Position numbers and translations under genes: made by a program. From CAYXAA01 sp964462985 (lineage in GTDB: Bacteria; Pseudomonadota; Alphaproteobacteria; Rhizobiales; Stappiaceae), in contig CAYXAA010000020.1 in NCBI GenBank assembly GCA_964462985.1, positions 1 through 64,000 on the forward strand: 64,000 bases of DNA. The letters run 5' to 3'. Shown one piece after another: positions 15,480 through 24,347 of this stretch. The notes under the pieces were generated by a model. That model made no database searches. It saw nothing but the letters and a program-made list of their open reading frames with translations, and was not told the DNA's origin. Position 1 is the first letter of the stretch; every line of letters starts with the position of its first letter.

Positions 15480-17615
15480 GTGGCAAAGGCGCTGGCGGAC
15501 TCCAGGGGTCCTGATGTTCAGGAGGTAAAGACAGTTGCCGGCAGCCGTCCGGCGGCAAGAGTCCGCGACATCGACGATCTCGCTTTGCTTCGCTCGATCC
15601 TGAACGCGGAAACGTCGTCGCTCTACTTCTGCGATCACAGGTATGTCATTCGCGAAGTCAACGCCATTATGGCGGAACGCATGGGTGTCCCGCGCGACCA
15701 GATCATTGGGCGCGAGATCAGGGAAGTTCTCGGCCCATTGATCTTCCAGCTGCGCAAGCCCTGTCTCGACAAGGCGCTCGCCGGTGAGCACAACCGGGTG
15801 CTGGAATGGGGCGTCCGTCTAGAGAGCCACGGCAAGCTGCTCGACATCAGCCATTCGCCGGTCCGCGGCCCGGAGGGTGAGATCGTCGGCGTCGCGGTGC
15901 GGCACGACGACGTCACCAAGATCCACAATATGCGCGAGCAGCTCGGCATTCACGAGGAGGTTCTGCGTCAGACCTCGGACCGCATCGCCGTGATCGGCAC
16001 CGACTACCGCTGCCTGCTGACCAATCGGGAAAATGCACGACATCACGGGGTCGAGCCGGAGGACTTGATCGGTCAGCACGTCGCCGACCTGACCGGTGCG
16101 GATCGGTTCTACGGTCGCATCAAGGCTCACTACGACCGGTGCTTCGCCGGAGAAGTGGTGGAATACGAGATCGACCATCCCGATCGCGAAGGCCGGACCC
16201 GCTGGCTGCGGGTGCGCATGGATCCCTACCGGGACCGCTGCGGCGTCATCATGGGCTGCGTTGTGACCGTGCGTGACATCACGCAGGCGACGCTGATGCT
16301 GCAGAAGATCAAGCGTCAGGCCCTGGAGGATGCGCTCACGGGGCTGGCCAATCGTTACGCCCTCCAGGAACAGCTGGAGCGGCGGATTGAACGCTGCCGC
16401 GAGGCCGGTTGCGAAGCGGCCCTGATCGCGATCGATCTCGATGGCTTCAAGATCGTCAACGATCTGGTCGGCCACAGCGCCGGGGACGAGCTTCTGCGAC
16501 GCGTTGCGGCAATGCTCAGGACCCTCGATCGGGAGCACAGCACGCTCTCGGCGCGGGTCGGCGGAGATGAATTCGCCGTTCTCATCGATATCAGCGCGGT
16601 CGCCGAGGCACTGACGATCGCCCGGCGGATTGTCGCCAACCTGGCGGCGATGCGATTCGAATGGTCGGGTATGCCGTTCGCCATCGGTGGTAGCGTCGGC
16701 GTCGCCCTGCTCAACAACACCGTTGTCGAGTCGGCCGATCCGAGCGTGTACGATGTCCTGAACTGGGCCGACCAGGCATGCCTTCTGGCAAAGGAGGCCG
16801 GTGGGTCGCGCGTCATCCTTTATGAGCCGGGAACTGCCGAGGCACAGGCCCGACTGGACGACATCGGCAACCTCCGTCTGCTCCAGCTTGCGCTCGATAC
16901 CAACAGCCTGTGCCTCTACACGATGCCGATCGCACCGATCGCCGCCAACCAGAGCCCCTATTCGGAGGTCCTGCTCAGGATCCCCGGCCGCGACGGCCGC
17001 GTGCTGGCGCCGGGGCCGATGATTGCCTCGGCAGAGCGGCACGGCTTGATGGGCCGCATCGATCGATGGGTGGTGACCTCGGTGATCGAGGCGGCATCCC
17101 GCTGCCGGCCGGAGCTGCGTCTATCGGTCAATCTGTCCGGTCAGTCGGTCGGCGATCCGGAGTTCAAGGCGTTTTTGATCGATCTGCTCGATAGGAACCC
17201 GGACATCGCACCGCGCCTTGCGTTCGAAATCACCGAAACGGCGACGGTTCGATCCATGGCGACGGCCCAGGCCCTGACGGCGGCGCTGCGGCAGCGCGGC
17301 GCGGCGGTGATTTTGGACGATTTCGGCGCCGGTCTTTCCTCCTTCGCCTATTTGCGCCAGTTCGAGATTGACAGTCTGAAGATTGACGGCGCGATCATCG
17401 GCAACGTTGTGCATGACGAGGTGCAGCGGACGATCGTTGCCGGAATCGTTGCGATCGCGGAGAAGCTGGGCGTCGGCGTAATTGCTGAATACGTCGGCGA
17501 TCAGCAGACGCTCGACGTGCTGCGCGAGCTCGGTGTGACCCACGCCCAAGGCTACCACATCGGCGAGCCGAAGCCCTGGCATTGCATAACCGGTTGTCCG
17601 GCGATTTCCCCTTGA
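15480..17615 (+). CDS. PAS-PAS-GGDEF-EAL cyclic-di-GMP signalling protein
   Basis: Cytoplasmic 711-residue protein predicted to make and/or break c-di-GMP under PAS control. Two PAS domains (about 25-140 and 150-270), GGDEF domain 282-440 with intact GGDEF at 361-365, EAL domain 455-705. The usual inhibitory I-site RxxD upstream of GGDEF is absent (REHS at that place). The EAL motif reads E-V-L (E496 in SEVLLR), but the other catalytic residues are visible: N in NLSGQ, E in FEITET, DD in DDFGAG, K in SLKIDG, E in IAEYV and Q in AQGYH, so phosphodiesterase activity is plausible. Start is GTG at 15480. No transmembrane segment is seen. It precedes the caspase-like locus but nothing shows co-transcription. 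Confidence 0.92.
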   Translation: MAKALADSRGPDVQEVKTVAGSRPAARVRDIDDLALLRSILNAETSSLYFCDHRYVIREVNAIMAERMGVPRDQIIGREIREVLGPLIFQLRKPCLDKALAGEHNRVLEWGVRLESHGKLLDISHSPVRGPEGEIVGVAVRHDDVTKIHNMREQLGIHEEVLRQTSDRIAVIGTDYRCLLTNRENARHHGVEPEDLIGQHVADLTGADRFYGRIKAHYDRCFAGEVVEYEIDHPDREGRTRWLRVRMDPYRDRCGVIMGCVVTVRDITQATLMLQKIKRQALEDALTGLANRYALQEQLERRIERCREAGCEAALIAIDLDGFKIVNDLVGHSAGDELLRRVAAMLRTLDREHSTLSARVGGDEFAVLIDISAVAEALTIARRIVANLAAMRFEWSGMPFAIGGSVGVALLNNTVVESADPSVYDVLNWADQACLLAKEAGGSRVILYEPGTAEAQARLDDIGNLRLLQLALDTNSLCLYTMPIAPIAANQSPYSEVLLRIPGRDGRVLAPGPMIASAERHGLMGRIDRWVVTSVIEAASRCRPELRLSVNLSGQSVGDPEFKAFLIDLLDRNPDIAPRLAFEITETATVRSMATAQALTAALRQRGAAVILDDFGAGLSSFAYLRQFEIDSLKIDGAIIGNVVHDEVQRTIVAGIVAIAEKLGVGVIAEYVGDQQTLDVLRELGVTHAQGYHIGEPKPWHCITGCPAISP

Positions 17616-17876
17616 GTTTTGTAGCCAGGCATAAGTCCGGCAGCGAAGTTCCTGAATCGGCAGGCCCGGAGAGGCCGCAGGCCCTTTGCGGCGATCAAGC
17701 CGTCGTGTGACATAGATCGCATCATCCGCCTGCGGCGGGGTGCAGTATGGCGGACGCGCAGGGTCGGATCTTGTGCTGTGCCGGCTTCGGCCGACGCTGG
17801 AACGTCCGTCCTGCCGCATGGTAAGGTCCCGTGGGCGTCGACAGGCGGCCGTTTCAGAATTTGGGGGGGTATATCA

Positions 17877-18281
17877 ATGTACGAAGTACCGCGGCGGCTT
17901 CGCGCCGTGTTCGCTTGCGCGCTGCTGACGCTCGGGCTTTTCATTTTGGGCGTGCCTGCGGCCGAAGCGCAGGACGTCCGCAACTGGAACCGCAATGTCG
18001 CGCGTGGAACCGAGATGGAGTTCCAGTGGCTCAACTACGACGAACAGACCTGCAAGGACTATGGCTACCCGCGGCTCATCGTCACGACCCCGCCGAAGCT
18101 CGGCAAGTTCCGGTCGGTCAGGCGCAAGTTCACCCAGCAGAACGGCCGTTGTGCCGGCAAGAGGTTGAGCGTTCTGCTGGTGTACTATCAGGCCGGCAAC
18201 AAGGCGGGGCGGGACCGGACCTCCTACACGATCGCCGGCCGCGGCAACATCGCCGTCAATCTGAACTTCAGGGTCTACTGA
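17877..18281 (+). CDS. Small exported protein of unknown function
   Basis: A 134-residue protein with a clear signal peptide (basic MYEVPRRLR, hydrophobic FACALLTLGLFILGV, likely cleavage after PAAEA). The mature part of about 107 residues has two cysteines (EQTCKDYG and NGRCAGKR), suggesting one disulfide, and alternating hydrophobic residues suggesting a beta fold (SVLLVYYQAGN, TSYTIAGRGNIAVNLNFRVY). I do not recognise a family with certainty. The ATG at 17877 is the only one that starts with the signal peptide. It lies beside two other exported, cysteine-containing proteins (18302-18814 and 18916-20328), which suggests a shared envelope function (inference). Confidence 0.7.
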   Translation: MYEVPRRLRAVFACALLTLGLFILGVPAAEAQDVRNWNRNVARGTEMEFQWLNYDEQTCKDYGYPRLIVTTPPKLGKFRSVRRKFTQQNGRCAGKRLSVLLVYYQAGNKAGRDRTSYTIAGRGNIAVNLNFRVY

Positions 18282-18301
18282 GACGCAACCGGCCGGTTCG
18301 C

Positions 18302-18814
18302 TCAACGGCAGTAGGTCTGGCCGGAATAGCTGAAGCAGTGGTCTGTCCCCGGCGAGGGAGCCACGGGTTGCGCCGGCCGCGTCGCGGCCACGCAGAGGCC
18401 GTTGCGCTCGATCTTGCCGGGTGCACAGGCCGACGGGCAGACCCGGCGGCTCTCCCGCAGCAGCAGGTTGAGCAGGTCAGCCGACGGTGCTGCAACAGGA
18501 CGCGCCGGGCTGGCATGGCCGAGATAGGCGCGGGCCGCCTGGTCGGCGGCGCGGTCCCAGCGGTGGGTTGTCGGCCCGGCAAGGCAGCCGACCCGCTTCA
18601 GCTCCGACTGGATCAGCCGCGGCAAGGCGTTCTTCGGCACGGTGACGGTCGATCCGGCAACCATAGTCGCCACGGCAGACCCTGCGCCGCTCGGCACGTT
18701 CGATGCGAGGACCATGGACAGGACGAGCGCGGCGATGCCGGCCGCTTGCGTTGCGAGCGTGCAGAACCGCACCATCGGCTTTGTGGGTTTCACGCTTGCC
18801 TCCCCAGCCAGCAT
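18302..18814 (-). CDS. Exported cysteine-rich protein related to the C-terminus of the neighbouring caspase-like protein
   Basis: A 170-residue protein with an N-terminal hydrophobic segment (IAALVLSMVLA) likely to be a signal peptide or anchor. Its C-terminal 110 residues share a residue pattern with the last 128 residues of the divergent caspase-like gene: IQSELKRVGCLAG against IQSALNRLGCDAG, APSADLLNLL against APSAELLRKL, RVCPSACA against RLCPVVCA, GLCV against GACV, and a final HCFSYSGQTYCR against GCFTFNGQRFCN. The first part is a degenerate peptidoglycan-binding-like repeat, the rest a short cystine-rich tail. It has no protease domain. It may be a partner, decoy or binding subunit; function unknown. 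The start could also be at an internal codon. Confidence 0.7.
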   Translation of the reverse strand: MLAGEASVKPTKPMVRFCTLATQAAGIAALVLSMVLASNVPSGAGSAVATMVAGSTVTVPKNALPRLIQSELKRVGCLAGPTTHRWDRAADQAARAYLGHASPARPVAAPSADLLNLLLRESRRVCPSACAPGKIERNGLCVAATRPAQPVAPSPGTDHCFSYSGQTYCR

Positions 18815-18915
18815 GGGCGCACCTCGTGCGCACCGTCCGAGTCGACGTTGCGGAAACCTTGGGCAATTGGCAAGATAAAATTCGCGCCGTCATGATGGAG
18901 TAGGTTGGGGGAGGC

Positions 18916-20328
18916 ATGATCCGGCTCGTTCTGTCGCTTGCCATTTGCATCCTGTTGATCCATGCCCCCGCGCATGCGGTCGAAAGCAGGGGCGTGGCGC
19001 TGGTCGTTGGCAATTCCGAGTATCAACACGCCAATCCCTTGCAAAACCCGAAGAACGATGCGGAGGCCGTCGCGGCGACCTTCGAGCGGCTCGGCCTGAC
19101 GGTGGTGAAGGGTATCGACCTGACCCGATTGCACTTCGAGGAGTTGATCCGCACCTTCGCACGCGAAGCGCGGGGCGCGCCGGTGGCGATCTTCTTCTAT
19201 GCCGGACACGGCCTTCAAGTGGATGGTCGGAACTACCTGGTACCGATCGACGCGAAAATTTCCGACGAGACCGATCTCGAGTTTGAAACGGTGCGGCTAG
19301 AGACGGTGCTCGGTCAGATGGAGCGCGAGCAACGCACCAACCTCGTGTTCCTGGATGCCTGCCGTGACAACCCGTTGGCCCGCAATCTTGCCCGCTCGAT
19401 GGGGACGCGTTCGACCGCAGTGGGCTCCGGCCTGGCCCGCGTCGAGAGCGGCGTCGGCACGATGATCTCCTTTGCCACACAGCCGGGCAACGTTGCGCTC
19501 GATGGTGAGGGCAAGCACAGCCCCTTCGCCGACGCCTTGCTGGCGCATATCGAAACGCCCGGGCTCGATGTCGAGCTGATGATGCGCCGCGTGCGCCGCG
19601 ACGTCATGGACGCGACCAATGAACGCCAGGTTCCATGGAGCAATTCGTCGCTGACGGGCGGCTTTGTCTTCAAGGAAGCGGGTGAGACGACGACAACCGC
19701 TGCCGTTGTACCCCCCGATACTGTCTCGCCTTCCGTGACAGGGCCGATCGCGGTCAGCCCCGGACGGGACGCAAGCGCCGGCACGCTCCCCGAAGCGACT
19801 CCGACCGGGGCCGCGCCATCCGACGATGCCCAGGCTGCCACGACGGCCCCTAAGCCGAGCGAGCCGATCGTTACCGCTGCCGTGGCACCCGATATGGTCA
19901 CGACATCGGCGGAACCGGAAGCAGCGGCGTCATCTGAGCCGGTCGGTCCGGAGCTTGCCCGACGGATTCAGAGCGCGTTGAACCGCCTCGGCTGCGATGC
20001 AGGGCAGGTTGATGGTGTCTGGGGAGGGCAGAGCCGCGCCGCCTTGAAGCGGCTGGATGAGCATGTTGCAACACTACAGGTCGCGGCGCTGGCGCCGTCC
20101 GCTGAGCTCTTGCGCAAGCTGGAAGCGCTTGATGGCCGCCTTTGTCCGGTCGTCTGCGCCGCAACGGAAGAGCTCAAGGACGGCGCGTGCGTTCGCAAGT
20201 CCTGCCCGGCCGGCCAGTCGCTGTCATCGAAGGGCATTTGCTACACACCGCGCAAGACGACGTCGCGTCCAGGCGGGAAAAGCTCCGGCGGGTGCTTCAC
20301 CTTCAACGGCCAGCGGTTCTGCAACTGA
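18916..20328 (+). CDS. Exported caspase-like (metacaspase-type, C14) protease
   Basis: A 470-residue protein with signal peptide (LVLSLAICILLIHAPAHA) and a caspase p20-type domain at about 24-230. The catalytic dyad is intact: H98 in FFYAGHGLQ and C149 in LDACRDNP. A Pro/Ala/Thr-rich linker (about 255-340) leads to a C-terminal region (343-470) with a peptidoglycan-binding-like repeat (IQSALNRLGCDAGQVDGVW) and a cysteine-rich tail ending CFTFNGQRFCN. The signal peptide predicts action in the periplasm or outside. Bacterial caspase homologues are widespread in Alphaproteobacteria, mostly without known substrates. The divergent neighbour carries the same C-terminal module without protease. Confidence 0.9.
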   Translation: MIRLVLSLAICILLIHAPAHAVESRGVALVVGNSEYQHANPLQNPKNDAEAVAATFERLGLTVVKGIDLTRLHFEELIRTFAREARGAPVAIFFYAGHGLQVDGRNYLVPIDAKISDETDLEFETVRLETVLGQMEREQRTNLVFLDACRDNPLARNLARSMGTRSTAVGSGLARVESGVGTMISFATQPGNVALDGEGKHSPFADALLAHIETPGLDVELMMRRVRRDVMDATNERQVPWSNSSLTGGFVFKEAGETTTTAAVVPPDTVSPSVTGPIAVSPGRDASAGTLPEATPTGAAPSDDAQAATTAPKPSEPIVTAAVAPDMVTTSAEPEAAASSEPVGPELARRIQSALNRLGCDAGQVDGVWGGQSRAALKRLDEHVATLQVAALAPSAELLRKLEALDGRLCPVVCAATEELKDGACVRKSCPAGQSLSSKGICYTPRKTTSRPGGKSSGGCFTFNGQRFCN

Positions 20329-20349
20329 TGAAAGGTCGGGCCGCCTGGC

Positions 20350-20769
20350 TCAGGGCGTGCGGTAACGCGCCTGGGCTCCGCGTTCGATCGCGGCGACGGT
20401 AAGCTTGTCGAGGCTGAGCCTGTCGCGCAGCATCTGCAGCAGTCTCAGCTCTTCCTGCTCCACGTTGAGATCGGCAGCGGCCACTTCCACGGCGACCGCA
20501 TAGGCGGTGTCGCGGAACTTTGCGGGCAGGCTGCGGGCGACCAGGTCGAGAACGGCCTCGAGGCTCTCTCCATCGTTCTGCAGGCGCTCGGCGCAGGCTT
20601 CGGCGATGGCGACCAGGTTGGCCTCGTCGAAGCCGGAGAACACGGGCAGCGTCTTGACGACGTCGCCGATCGTGAACAGTTCCTTGTCGGTCATGGCGCT
20701 GTCGGCGGCCGACATCGTCACCATCACGTAGATCAGCGCTTCCTGCAGGGAGATCGTCTCGTCGCTCAT
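20350..20769 (-). CDS. TerB-family protein
   Basis: Cytoplasmic all-helical protein of 139 residues. It shows the TerB/DjlA-like pattern: LIYVMVTMSAADSAMTDKEL, an acidic metal-binding type helix near the N-terminus, and a second copy AVAVEVAAADLNVEQEELRL. TerB-like domains occur in tellurite resistance and in many stress proteins, but no other ter gene is nearby, so tellurite resistance should not be assumed. It is convergent with the caspase-like gene and divergent from lysK. Confidence 0.82.
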   Translation of the reverse strand: MSDETISLQEALIYVMVTMSAADSAMTDKELFTIGDVVKTLPVFSGFDEANLVAIAEACAERLQNDGESLEAVLDLVARSLPAKFRDTAYAVAVEVAAADLNVEQEELRLLQMLRDRLSLDKLTVAAIERGAQARYRTP

Positions 20770-21025
20770 TGCCCGCCTTTCATGGCTACGCTTGCATCGT
20801 CAGCGCGAGACGTAGACCGCCGAGGCGCGCAGTTCAAGCTGTCATTGCCGAGATCCTCGCCTGCGCGAGCGTTCCGTGGGCCGGATCCGCAATAATCGGA
20901 GCACGGGGCGGCGCAAAACCGCTTCACAGCCTTCGCCTTGAGCACTAGTGTCCGCGCGCGGCCGATACGCTCAAGACGCCGGCCCTGTTTCTTGACAACG
21001 ATCCTGACCCGGATGGTCCGAAATC

Positions 21026-22687
21026 ATGACTGCTGATCGCCTGCCGCCGCTTGACCTTTCGCCCGCTCTCGTCGAGGCGGCCAAGACCTCAAAGGCCTGG
21101 CCGTTCGAGGAGGCGCGCAAACTGGTCGAGCGCACGAAGGGGTACGATCCGGACCGCCCGGTGCTGTTCGAGACAGGCTATGGCCCCTCGGGCCTGCCGC
21201 ACATAGGCACCTTCGGCGAGGTGGCGCGCACCACGATGGTGCGCACGGCCTTCCGCCTGCTCACCGAGGACAAGGTTCCGACCCGGCTGATCTGCTTTTC
21301 GGACGACATGGACGGCATGCGCAAGATCCCGGACAACGTGCCTGACCGGGCCGCGCTGGAGCCCTATCTGCACAAGCCGCTGACCGCCGTGCCCAACCCG
21401 TTTGGCGGAAACTACAAGAGCTTCGGCCATCACAACAATGCGATGCTGTGCCGATTCCTCGACCATTTCGGCTTTGAGTATGAATTCGCCAGCGCGACCG
21501 ACTACTACACCTCGGGCAAGTTCGATGCGATCCTGCTGCGGGCGGCGGAACGCTACGACGACATCATGGCCGTCATGCTGCCGACGCTTGGGGCCGAGCG
21601 CCAGGCGACCTACAGCCCATTTTTGCCGATCTCTCCGACCACCGGCCGCGTGCTCTATGTGCCGATGAAGGAGGTCGATGCCAGGAACGGCACGATCACG
21701 TTTGCCGATGAGGACGGCCGCGATGTGACGCTCCCGGTCACCGGCGGCAACGTCAAGCTGCAGTGGAAGCCGGACTTCGGCGCGCGCTGGGCTGCGCTCG
21801 GTATCGACTTCGAGATGTTCGGCAAGGATCACCAGACCAACGCGCCGATCTATGACCGGATCTGCGAGATCCTCGGCGGCCACGCGCCGGTGCATTTCGT
21901 CTACGAGCTCTTCCTCGACGAGAAGGGCGAAAAGATCTCCAAGTCCAAGGGCAACGGCCTCACCATCGACGAGTGGCTGACCTATGCCTCGCCGGAGAGC
22001 CTGGCGCTCTACATGTTCACCAAGCCACGCGCGGCAAAGCGGCTCTACTTCGACGTCATTCCGCGGGCGGTCGACGACTACTTCACCTTCCTCGAGAAGT
22101 ACCGGGCGATGCCGGTCGAGCAGAAGCTGGCCAATCCGGTCTGGCACATCCATTCCGGCAATCCGCCGGAGATCTCGATGCCGGTGCCGTTCTCGATGCT
22201 GCTCAACCTGGTCTCGGCCTCGAATGCCCTCAACAAGGACGTGCTCTGGGCATTCATTTCGCGCTACGCGCCCGGCGTGACGGCCGAGACCAACCCCAAG
22301 CTTGATGAGCTCGTCGGCTACGCCATCCGCTACTTCGAGGATTTTGTTCGTCCGGCGAAGCGCTTCCGCGCACCCGACGAGGTCGAGCGCAAGGCTCTCG
22401 AGGCGCTCGACGCCAAGCTCGCAGAGCTTCCTGCGGATGCCGATGGGGCCATGATCCAGGACGCCGTCCTCGACGTCGGGCGTGCGGTCGAGCGCTACCA
22501 GGACCACTCCAGAAAGAGCCCCGGCGGCGGTCCTGGCGTTTCGCTTGCCTGGTTCTCCGCGCTGTACGAGATCCTGCTCGGTCAGGAGAAGGGGCCGCGC
22601 TTCGGCTCCTTCGTCGCGCTGTACGGCATCGCAGAGACGCGCGAGACGATCCGCAAGGCGCTTGCGGGCGAGCTCGTGGCGACCTGA
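21026..22687 (+). CDS. lysK: Lysyl-tRNA synthetase, class I
   Basis: Charges tRNA-Lys. The 553-residue product is the class I (archaeal-type) enzyme also found in Alphaproteobacteria and spirochaetes, not the class II LysS. The Rossmann-fold signatures are present: PSGLPHIGT (HIGH motif) near residue 53 and EKISKSKGNGL (KMSKS motif) near residue 307. Other family segments are FSDDMDGMRKIPDNVP and FGKDHQTNAP. The upstream 256 bp contain a 7-bp inverted repeat (20937-20943 with 20969-20975) and TTGACA at 20992-20997, but no clear -10. Confidence 0.96.
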   Translation: MTADRLPPLDLSPALVEAAKTSKAWPFEEARKLVERTKGYDPDRPVLFETGYGPSGLPHIGTFGEVARTTMVRTAFRLLTEDKVPTRLICFSDDMDGMRKIPDNVPDRAALEPYLHKPLTAVPNPFGGNYKSFGHHNNAMLCRFLDHFGFEYEFASATDYYTSGKFDAILLRAAERYDDIMAVMLPTLGAERQATYSPFLPISPTTGRVLYVPMKEVDARNGTITFADEDGRDVTLPVTGGNVKLQWKPDFGARWAALGIDFEMFGKDHQTNAPIYDRICEILGGHAPVHFVYELFLDEKGEKISKSKGNGLTIDEWLTYASPESLALYMFTKPRAAKRLYFDVIPRAVDDYFTFLEKYRAMPVEQKLANPVWHIHSGNPPEISMPVPFSMLLNLVSASNALNKDVLWAFISRYAPGVTAETNPKLDELVGYAIRYFEDFVRPAKRFRAPDEVERKALEALDAKLAELPADADGAMIQDAVLDVGRAVERYQDHSRKSPGGGPGVSLAWFSALYEILLGQEKGPRFGSFVALYGIAETRETIRKALAGELVAT

Positions 22688-22736
22688 GCAGCGTCGCGGC
22701 GCCGGACCGCTCCATCTTTGCGGCAATTCGCCGGCA

Positions 22737-23615
22737 TTACGGCCGCTGGATATCCTCCGGAGCGGCCGCTGTCGCGCCGGCCGCTCCCGCGGGGCTGCCG
22801 GCTTCCTCCTCGGTCACAATCTCGACCGGTGGCAATGGAATCTCTGCCTGAGGCAAAGCGCTGGTGGTCGGAGGCAGGGCCTGCGGCCCGTCGAGCTGCC
22901 AGAGGCCGCGCCGGGCCTCCTTGGCCGCGGCGGCAGCCTGGTGCAGCGTCTCGTGGGCATCCTCGGCCGGACGTGCCCAGCCCTGCTCGACCATCCAGGC
23001 GGCAAGATCGCGTGTGCCTCGGCTGCAGCGCGCCGTCAGCGCGTTGGTGCCGATCTCCACCAGATCGTCGCAGACCACCGTCGATCGCTGTACCAGCGCG
23101 CGCAGCGCGGTGCGGGCCCGCACGCCGCAGGGCCATGTCCCGCCTAGGCGCGAGGGGCAGGTCTCGGAGAGGTCCGGGGCATCGAGTCCGGCAAGGTGAA
23201 TGGTCAGGTGCTTCACCTGTATCGTGCCGGCGTCGATCACCAGCGGTCCGGTGAGCTTCAGCGTCTCCGGGGGTTTCTCGGTGACCGCGGGCGCCTTTGC
23301 CACCGTGACGCGCTTCAACGGGCCGGTGACCGGCGGGTGGGGCAAAATGCCCGCCGGGGTCACGTTGCGAATGCTGTCAGGAGCCGGCGGAGGTCCGAGT
23401 TCCGCTTCGGGTTCCGGCTGTTCTTCCGGCACAGGTCCCGGCGCCGCCGCCGTCACAACCGGCTCCGCGACGACAGTCTCGGGCTCACCCGCAGCGACAG
23501 GGATCTGCTGCGCCTCCGGCACGTTTGAGGGAGCCGGTGCCGGCAGCACGGCCAGCGCAATGAGGATAGCCGCCCCGACCGCGGCAAGCAGTCCGGTCAG
23601 GCGACGCACGGCCAC
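22737..23615 (-). CDS. Exported or anchored staphylococcal-nuclease-like (SNase) protein
   Basis: A 292-residue protein starting at GTG, with an N-terminal hydrophobic segment (LLAAVGAAILIALAVLP) and a long Pro/Ala/Glu-rich linker to about residue 120. The C-terminal part resembles SNase/thermonuclease: HLAGLDAPDLSETC, CGVRARTALRALV, TARCSRGTRDLAAWMVEQGWARP and AAAAKEARRGLWQ are the usual order of elements. The arginine-glutamate catalytic set is only partly evident, so nuclease activity is uncertain. Two or more cysteines suggest a disulfide. Convergent with lysK and downstream of the S24 repressor. Confidence 0.8.
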   Translation of the reverse strand: MAVRRLTGLLAAVGAAILIALAVLPAPAPSNVPEAQQIPVAAGEPETVVAEPVVTAAAPGPVPEEQPEPEAELGPPPAPDSIRNVTPAGILPHPPVTGPLKRVTVAKAPAVTEKPPETLKLTGPLVIDAGTIQVKHLTIHLAGLDAPDLSETCPSRLGGTWPCGVRARTALRALVQRSTVVCDDLVEIGTNALTARCSRGTRDLAAWMVEQGWARPAEDAHETLHQAAAAAKEARRGLWQLDGPQALPPTTSALPQAEIPLPPVEIVTEEEAGSPAGAAGATAAAPEDIQRP

Positions 23616-23661
23616 ACCCCTCTGCCGGCCGCGACGGCGCTGCGGCCGGCCCGCCTGACGA

Positions 23662-24315
23662 TCACTGGCTCGCCCAGATGATCCGCGCCACCCATTCGAT
23701 CTCCTTCAGGTCGAAGACGCGCGCCTCGTGTTCGGGGTTCAGCGAATGCAGCTCAATGGTCCGCACCGTGCGCCGGTGCAGGATCTTGGCCATGACCTCG
23801 CCGTCGAGTGTCTTGACGATGACGCGGTCGCCGCGCCGCACGGGCGCACCCGGCGCGACGATGACGATATCACCGTCGCGATACAAGGGTAGCATTGAAT
23901 CGCCGGAGACTTCGAGGGCATAGGCCGGCTCGCCGCGATTGGTCGGGAACGGCACTTCGTCCCACCCGCCGCCGACCGGAAAGCCGCCATCATCAAAGAA
24001 GCCTCCGACTCCGGCCTGGGCGAAACCGAGCAGCGGTAGCGTACGGGCATCCGGCAGCCGGTTCCCGGCAACCGGAGACGGTCGCCCTTCCAGCAGGTCG
24101 ACGAGATCTTCGAGCTTCGCGCCGGTTGCGTCGAGCACCTTGGCGAGCGACTCGGTCGACGGCCAGCGAGGCCGGCCGTCCCCGGCGACGCGCTTCGACG
24201 GGTTGAAGGCAGTTGGGTCGAGGCCGGCGCGCCGGGCGAGGCCGGACGGGCTGAGCCCGTGCTTGCGGGCAAGGGCGTCAATTGCGGCCCAGACGCGCTC
24301 GTGCGACAGCATCAT
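23662..24315 (-). CDS. XRE-type repressor with S24 self-cleaving peptidase domain
   Basis: A 217-residue regulator with an N-terminal helix-turn-helix (GLSPSGLARRAGLDPTAFN) and a C-terminal LexA/CI-type S24 peptidase. The catalytic serine is S140 (SGDSMLPLYRDGD) and the lysine K177 (VMAKIL); a plausible Ala-Gly autocleavage site is at 101-102 (GFAQAGVGG). This suggests derepression under DNA damage or another inducing signal (inference from the family). No prophage genes are around it, so it is a chromosomal single-gene regulator. ATG codons at 24315 and 24312 are both possible. Likely operators lie in the divergent gap (24348-24396). Confidence 0.9.
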   Translation of the reverse strand: MMLSHERVWAAIDALARKHGLSPSGLARRAGLDPTAFNPSKRVAGDGRPRWPSTESLAKVLDATGAKLEDLVDLLEGRPSPVAGNRLPDARTLPLLGFAQAGVGGFFDDGGFPVGGGWDEVPFPTNRGEPAYALEVSGDSMLPLYRDGDIVIVAPGAPVRRGDRVIVKTLDGEVMAKILHRRTVRTIELHSLNPEHEARVFDLKEIEWVARIIWASQ

Positions 24316-24347
24316 TCACCACCGTCCCAGCGGGGATAAGCCGGCAA

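Noticed and set aside
20350..20769. TerB-like gene as tellurite resistance
   Set aside because: No terA, terC, terD, terE or terZ genes are in the window; TerB-like domains occur in many other settings.
20992..21025. TTGACA just upstream of lysK as its promoter
   Set aside because: Only 28 bp separate it from the ATG and no acceptable -10 follows; left unassigned.
21089..22726. 545-codon open frame antisense to lysK
   Set aside because: Opposite a class I lysyl-tRNA synthetase with intact HIGH and KMSKS motifs.
23662..24315. S24 repressor as a sign of a prophage
   Set aside because: No integrase, capsid, tail or lysis genes and no att repeats nearby; neighbours are housekeeping genes.
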